Assembly (NCBI GenBank): GCA_027563935.2
Contig: CM050450.1
Coordinates: 91,820,439-91,884,438, forward strand
From: Costus lasius
Taxonomy: Eukaryota > Streptophyta > Magnoliopsida > Zingiberales > Costaceae
Reading direction: 5' to 3'
DNA length: 64,000 nucleotides
The position numbers were made by a program, and so were the translations under genes. Of the stretch, positions 58,932-64,000 are shown piece by piece. Within the stretch, counting starts at the first letter, position 1; every line of letters starts with the position of its first letter. The notes beneath the pieces are model-generated. The model did not search any database and was not told where the DNA came from. It saw nothing but the letters and a program-made list of their open reading frames with translations.

Positions 58932-61008
58932 TCCAATACCCAGAACAGAATGGTAGAGGAGGTATCAGTGGGTGGCCCCCGTCTTGTTAGGACGTGGCAC
59001 TCTGGCCTCCAATACCCAGAACTGAATGAGTGTCTCAAGGGTCGTAGTAGACTATCAGCACCATTACAGCGCCACAGAAGGAGGGTAAGGACACGGAAGA
59101 GTGCTACACTAGGGCATAATTTTACAGAACAGATTATACTGAAACGGAGAAGTAGGATCAACCACTACTTAATTCTTACATTATGCCCAAAGTCTAACAA
59201 ACCAGAAAATGACACACCCTAATATCCAGTCCTTAAACACAGAACAGAATTTATATGAGTGAATTCCTTACAACTAACCTTAATTCATGTCAAACCATTC
59301 TATGTTCTCACAAATGTTTTAACACATTCAAGGTTTTCAGAAACTTCACAACATATAAACAGAACAGGAAATATCCACATAACAAACAATTAAATACAGA
59401 ACAGAAATTATTCATATAACAAACATTTAAACACAGAACAGAAATTATTCATGAAATAATCTCCTCAAAATTTCTAAAACCGTGAGCTATAAAATTACTG
59501 TAAGGGGCGCCACTTTCAGAACCTTAACGGAACGCACAAATTTCATGTAAATAATTTCAGTCCCCCACTACAGATAATTTTAATTACACGCTCGTGAAGA
59601 AAATTGACCAAAGCCCCAAAATTGGCTCGAACTATATTTTCGAAAATTCCTAAGTTCTTAGTTAAATCCCCAATTTTGTTTTCTCTAAAATTTCTCATCA
59701 AACAAATAAATTTTAGAAGAACTACAGACCACAATTTAAGAGGTTAAACCATACAATGTAAATTTTTCTCACAAAGGAATATTCGTCTAACCAAAACATA
59801 GCAGATTTATATTGTCAGTTTGCAAAATATATTTTTAGTCCAATTTCGAACCAAAGCTAGTCAATATTGTATTCAAAATGAAGCTCTCTGAATCTAGTTT
59901 GTAATAAAACTGGTTTCACAAGATTTCGAATTTTAGACAGGAAGATATAAGGGTTCGAACATAGGAAGGTCAGAATTTCAGATTTCAAGAAAACAGATTC
60001 ATATATCAGACTTGCGACATTTATTTCAGATCCAATAACTAATCGAAAATAGGCGTTATGGGAGTCAAAATAAAGCTCTTCGAGCCTACGGTCTAATAAA
60101 ACTGATTTGACAAGATTTCGAGCTATACCTAGGGAGATATGATGGTTCGAACACATAAAGGTCGAAATCCAGAATTTCAGAAAACTGATTTTGTACAGCT
60201 AGATTGCAATACAGATTGAAATACGAATACAGCTCGGATATGGTCGATATCAGATTCAAATTAAAGCCGAATGTATCTAGTTTCATACAAAATTTATTTC
60301 GTGCAATTTGGATCTATAGACCATGAGATATTGGGGTTATAGTACACAAAGGTCAGATTAACGAATGCAGATTTCAGCAGAACAGGATTTTAAAACCCTA
60401 TAATTATTTGAATTCAACCCCATACGAATAATCATGGCAAATAACGAATTTTAATTCGGATTAGACTCCTTAGGATCGAATTACTCACTAGAAAAATCGC
60501 CTACAGAGAAAACGCCAAAACAGGGGATCAGGGGTCTCCAGAAAGTTCGTCCACCACCAGTCTGCCACCACCAGCGTCAGAAATTTTGCAGGAGCGCCAA
60601 GCACAGTGAGGGGCGACAACACAGGCGGCTAGGGCAAGAAACAAACCAAAAATCGTGAGGGAGAGGAGCTCTCACGAATTTTCCCCTTTTTATTTTTTTT
60701 TTCCACCCCAAACGGATCCAAGATCCAATAACCCAATTAACTTAAGTGGAAATCGGCTTTAATGGGCTTACCTGGGCTTAACCACCATGCGCCACTCCAA
60801 TAACATCAGAAATATGCGCTATCACGGTGGAAGAATTCCAGAAGCAAAAAATCAAGGTTGAGGGTTCGAATCCCCAACCAAAATAATTATTTTTGCCCTG
60901 TAGGAAAATTCCTACACTTAGGTAAAAATCCCTAAATTTTAACCGATAAAAATACATAAACTGAATTTCTAACCTTAAATCATAATTCAGAAAATCAAGG
61001 GCGTTACA
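58932..61008 (-). repeat. Element K 5' LTR, right part
   Basis: Starts with the second TCCAA target copy, continues through the second 76-bp repeat unit and the rest of the LTR to GGGCGTTACA at 61008. It matches 41550-43927 except for four missing repeat units and a few substitutions. The T-arm-like stem-loop is repeated at about 60856-60879. Confidence 0.95.
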
Positions 61009-61013
61009 ATGAC

Positions 61014-63663
61014 GATCTGATGGATTAGTGAAACCCTCAGGTTTTGTCATATACACATCCTCATCCAGATTTCCATTAAGGAAAGCTGTCTTCACATCCA
61101 TCTGCCAGATCTCATAATCATAATATGCAGCTATCGCGAAAAGAATCCGAATAGACTTAAACATGGCTACAGGTGAGAAAGTTTCATCATAATCTATCCC
61201 GTAGATTTGTCTAAAACCTTTCGCAACTAGCCTGCCTTTATAGGTAACCACGTTACCATCCATGTCAATCTTCTTCTTGAAGATCCATTTACAGCCTATA
61301 GGGATTACTCCCAGAGGCGGATCAACCAAATCCCAGACTTGGTTATCTGACATGGAGTCCATCTCGGCTCGCATAGCATCAAGCCATCTAGCTGACTCCG
61401 GTCCACTGACCGCATCCGCATAAGTGAGGGGTTCATCATTATCAATGATGTAGACTCCGTCATAGCGCTCAGGCTGTCGACGGATCCTTCCCGATCTTCG
61501 CGGTTCCCGTGATATCTGAGCCTCAGGTTGTTCATTAACCTGATTTACCGGCTTAGGCTCATCCAACTGTGCTTGACTACTTTGTCCTTCATCTGGATTC
61601 TCATCCAGCTTTATTTCTCTCCCACTGGCCTCTTGCAGAAGAAATTCCTTCTCAAAAAATATGGCCGTCCGAGCAACAAATACCTTGTTCTCTTTGGGAT
61701 CGTAGAAATAATAACCCTTAGTTTCCTTAGGGTACCCGACAAATATACATTTCTCAGATCTGCTCTCCAGTTTCCCAGAGGCGAGCTTTTTGACATAAGC
61801 CTCGCAACCCCAGATCCTGATAAATGTCAAGCTCGGCTGTTTCCCACACCATAACTCATATGGCGTCTTAGAAACTGCCTTGGATGGCACTCGGTTTAGT
61901 ACCTTTGCAGCTGTTTCCAGTGCAAAACCCCAAAAGGAGTAAGGTAGAGTAGCCTGACTCATCATAGAACGAACCATATCAAGTAACGTTCTATTTCTCC
62001 TCTCGGACACACCATTCCATTGCGGTGTTCCTGGCGGAGTGAGCTATGAGATAATCCCACACTCCTTTAGATAGTCAGTAAACGCATGACTTAGGTATTC
62101 TCCACCTCGATCTGAGCGAAGTGCCTTGATATTTCGGCCTAGCTGATTTTGTACTTCATTCTTGAACTCTTTGAACTTGTCAAAAGATTCACTTTTATGT
62201 CTCATCAGATAGACATACCCATACCTACTGAAATCATCAGTAAAGGTAATGAAGTACTGATAGCCACCTCTAGCATGTTTACTAAATGGCCCACAAACAT
62301 CACTGTGTATGAGGTCAAGTAAACCTGAAGCCCTTTGACCTTTATTAGGAAAAGGTGACTTCGTCATTTTACCCATCAAACAAGCTTTGCGTGTATCAAT
62401 CTCCTCACAGGAGAATGATCCCAGTAGTCCATGATCATGCAACCGCTTAATGCGTTTCTCGTTTATATGGCCTAAACGACTATGCCATAGCAAGGTGCTG
62501 TCATCAGCATTCTTGGCTTTCTTATTATCAATGTTATGTATAGAACTTTCCATGTCCAACATGTATAACCCATTGTTAATTGAACCAGTAGCATAAACAA
62601 TATTACCATAAGATAAAACACACTTTGAAATATTGCATTCAAAGGCAAATCCTTTCCTGACAAGAGCAGGAATGGAGATAATATTTTTAGTTATACTGGG
62701 AACAAAATAACAACTGTTTAGTTCCAATACAAGTCCAGATGGTAAAGTAATGAAATAGTCTCCTACAGCAACAGCAGCAACCCGTGCCCCGTTTCCAACG
62801 CGTAGGTCTACCTCATGCTGTCCCACCTGCCTTCTTCTCTTGAGTTCCTGTATATTTGAACAAATGTGAACTCCACATGCAGTGTCCAACACCCATGAAA
62901 TAGAAGAAGATGAAACCATGACTTCCGTCACGTATATACCTGAGCCAGAAGCGATGCTTCCCCTCTTATCTCCTTGGAGCGCTTTACAGTCCTTTTTCCA
63001 GTGACCCAGCTGGCCATAGTGGAAACACCTGTTGTCCTTTGACCGCTTCACCTTCTGTTTCAGTGCCTTACTGTAGTTCTTGACAGGGGCCTTGCCCTTC
63101 TTCCCCTTCTTCTTGTTCCTGGAAGGAACCATCAAGACAGAGGTTGAAGGCTTTCCCTTCAGAGTTTCCTCAGTAGTCAAGAGCATATTCAGCAGCTCTG
63201 CCGGAGTACAATCGATTTTGTTCATATTAAAGTTAATGATGAACGCATCGAAAGAGGGCGGGAGAGACTGCAGAATAATGTCTACAGCAAGCTCCTGGTT
63301 GATGGTATGCCCCAGTTTCTCTAGAGCCTCCTTGTGCCCAATCATCTTGAGCACATGAGCTCCAACTGGGCTCCCTTCAGCCAGTTTGCTCTGAAAGAAG
63401 AGCTTCGTCAGACTATAGCGTTCTGTCCTCGCCTGTGCAGCATACAGCATCTTGAGGTTCGCTATAATCTCTATAGCCGACATATCCTCATGTTGACGCT
63501 GCAGCGGTGGCGTCATAGACGCTAGCATCAGGCAAGCGACATCAATGCTATCATTGACGTGCTTTTCATAGGCTTCGCGAACCGCCCTTGCGGCGTTCGC
63601 AGCGGGTTGAGGCGGCACTACCGTCTCGAGGATATCCAGTAGGGATCGCACATTGAAGCTCAT
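61014..63663 (-). pseudogene. Element E gag-pol 5' part (gag, protease, integrase, RT start)
   Basis: Frame from ATG 63663 to the K junction, with one TAG at 62044-62046 (a Gln site in the sister copies). Relative to B, about 29 codons near the gag N-terminus are missing in frame (SLLD joins ILETV). The zinc knuckle reads CFHYGQLGHWKKDC, with the second Cys changed to Tyr. The protease has LDTACG. The integrase zinc domain has HSRLGHIN but the first Cys of CKAC is Arg. Core residues in HSDVCGP, RSDRGGEY and SERRNRT are kept. The RT start (WIFKKKIDMDGNV, QMDVKTAFLNG) runs to the junction after PSDRH. Confidence 0.93.
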
Positions 63664-64000
63664 GGTGTTCGTTGCTGCAGGAATCTACAACAATGCAAGA
63701 ACAGCAAGGTCAGTATCAATGTTCAGAATCAATCCAGGACTTAAGAAAGATTCTTTTCTCACTATTTTGTCTGACTGAAAAATCTAGTAAACAGTCCGAA
63801 AGAGTAACACTCTTTTAGTGAGATGGGATCCAGATTTCATACTTGGTCTCCGCGTCCCGCTCAGGCGAGATAAGATGCACAGAGATGACAAGCACTAATT
63901 TCTGGTAGGCTGTCCGAGCCAATCGCCAACCTGTGCGTGTAAGATCCAAGGATCTTAAGTCCTGGTAAGCATTATTTTTGAATTAAATAAAATTATTGAC
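63664..64000 (-). other. Element E leader (partial)
   Basis: Non-coding leader upstream of gag, alignable on the minus strand with B 53090-53320. It keeps the hairpin AAAGAGT-GTT-ACTCTTT (63815-63799). The last 60 or so bases towards 64000 diverge from B. The 5' LTR lies outside the window. Confidence 0.82.

Larger units (their letters stand above)
40459..61008 (-). mobile_element. Element K: Tekay/Del-type gypsy chromovirus, holding copia B
   Basis: Complete LTR-to-LTR element on the minus strand with 5-bp target duplication ATGAC at 40454-40458 and 61009-61013. 3' LTR 40459-43927, gag-pol 43957-48502, PBS 48681-48693, 5' LTR 48696-61008 split by copia B. LTR termini are TGTAAC and GTTACA. 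It interrupts RT of element E. The few LTR differences I could see (about ten in 3.1 kb) indicate a recent insertion. Confidence 0.95.
37591..64000 (-). mobile_element. Element E: copia family 1, split by gypsy K, 5' end outside window
   Basis: Minus strand: 3' LTR 37591-39284, RNase H and RT to 40458, then K (40459-61008), then the rest of RT, integrase, protease and gag (61014-63663) and part of the leader (to 64000). The copia sequence on the two sides of K joins in frame across the ATGAC target duplication. E is inserted in D after GTCCG at 37586-37590. Confidence 0.93.

Overview
This 64 kb window looks like nuclear DNA of a flowering plant, from a repeat-packed (probably pericentromeric or other heterochromatic) region. 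Nearly every assignable base belongs to LTR retrotransposons of the Ty1/copia and Ty3/gypsy orders. I see no ordinary host gene, tRNA, rRNA or CRISPR. The plant assignment rests on Athila-type and Tekay/Del-type gypsy proteins, copia elements primed by initiator tRNA-Met (TGGTATCAGAGC), and gypsy elements with tRNA-Asp-type primer sites. The species cannot be named from this.

Layout. 1-7504: tandem, deleted copies of copia family 1 on +, arranged internal / LTR / internal / LTR. 7505-12134: element J on -, an Athila-like gypsy element with gag and protease only, and its 5' LTR. 12135-19970: gypsy element F on + (protease, RT and integrase C-terminus remnants, 3' LTR with a 93-bp tandem repeat), split by element I (12737-17984), a non-autonomous gypsy element with an unusual acidic, repetitive ORF. 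20270-34074: Athila element H on + (gag, protease-RT-RNase H-integrase start, palindrome array, Athila-type 3' ORF), split by copia family 2 element G (20927-29889). 34075-64000: a Russian-doll nest. Copia D (-) sits in H; copia E (-) sits in D; Tekay/Del gypsy K (-, 40459-61008, target duplication ATGAC) sits in the RT gene of E; complete copia B (+, 49788-58931, target duplication TCCAA) sits in one LTR of K. H > D > E > K > B is therefore five layers deep. The right ends of D, E and H lie outside the window.

Condition. All coding regions are broken. B is the best preserved: its two 1709-bp LTRs differ at about four positions and its polyprotein frame has a single stop. K is nearly as young: its LTRs differ at roughly ten positions plus a change from six to two copies of a 76-bp repeat. 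Most in-frame stops are TAG at former TGG or CAG sites, or TGA at former CGA sites, the pattern expected from deamination of methylated CHG and CG cytosines. None of these elements is expected to be autonomous as it stands.

Most notable unexplained structures: (1) a hairpin shortly after the TATA-like box in all six family-1 LTRs, with an invariant GATAAC/GTTATC stem and a loop that always fits GNRA; the related family 2 keeps a hairpin at the same place with a different stem sequence. (2) Arrays of paired palindromes in three different gypsy elements. (3) The acidic ORF of element I. (4) A leader hairpin upstream of gag in family 1 whose stem is invariant while only its loop varies.
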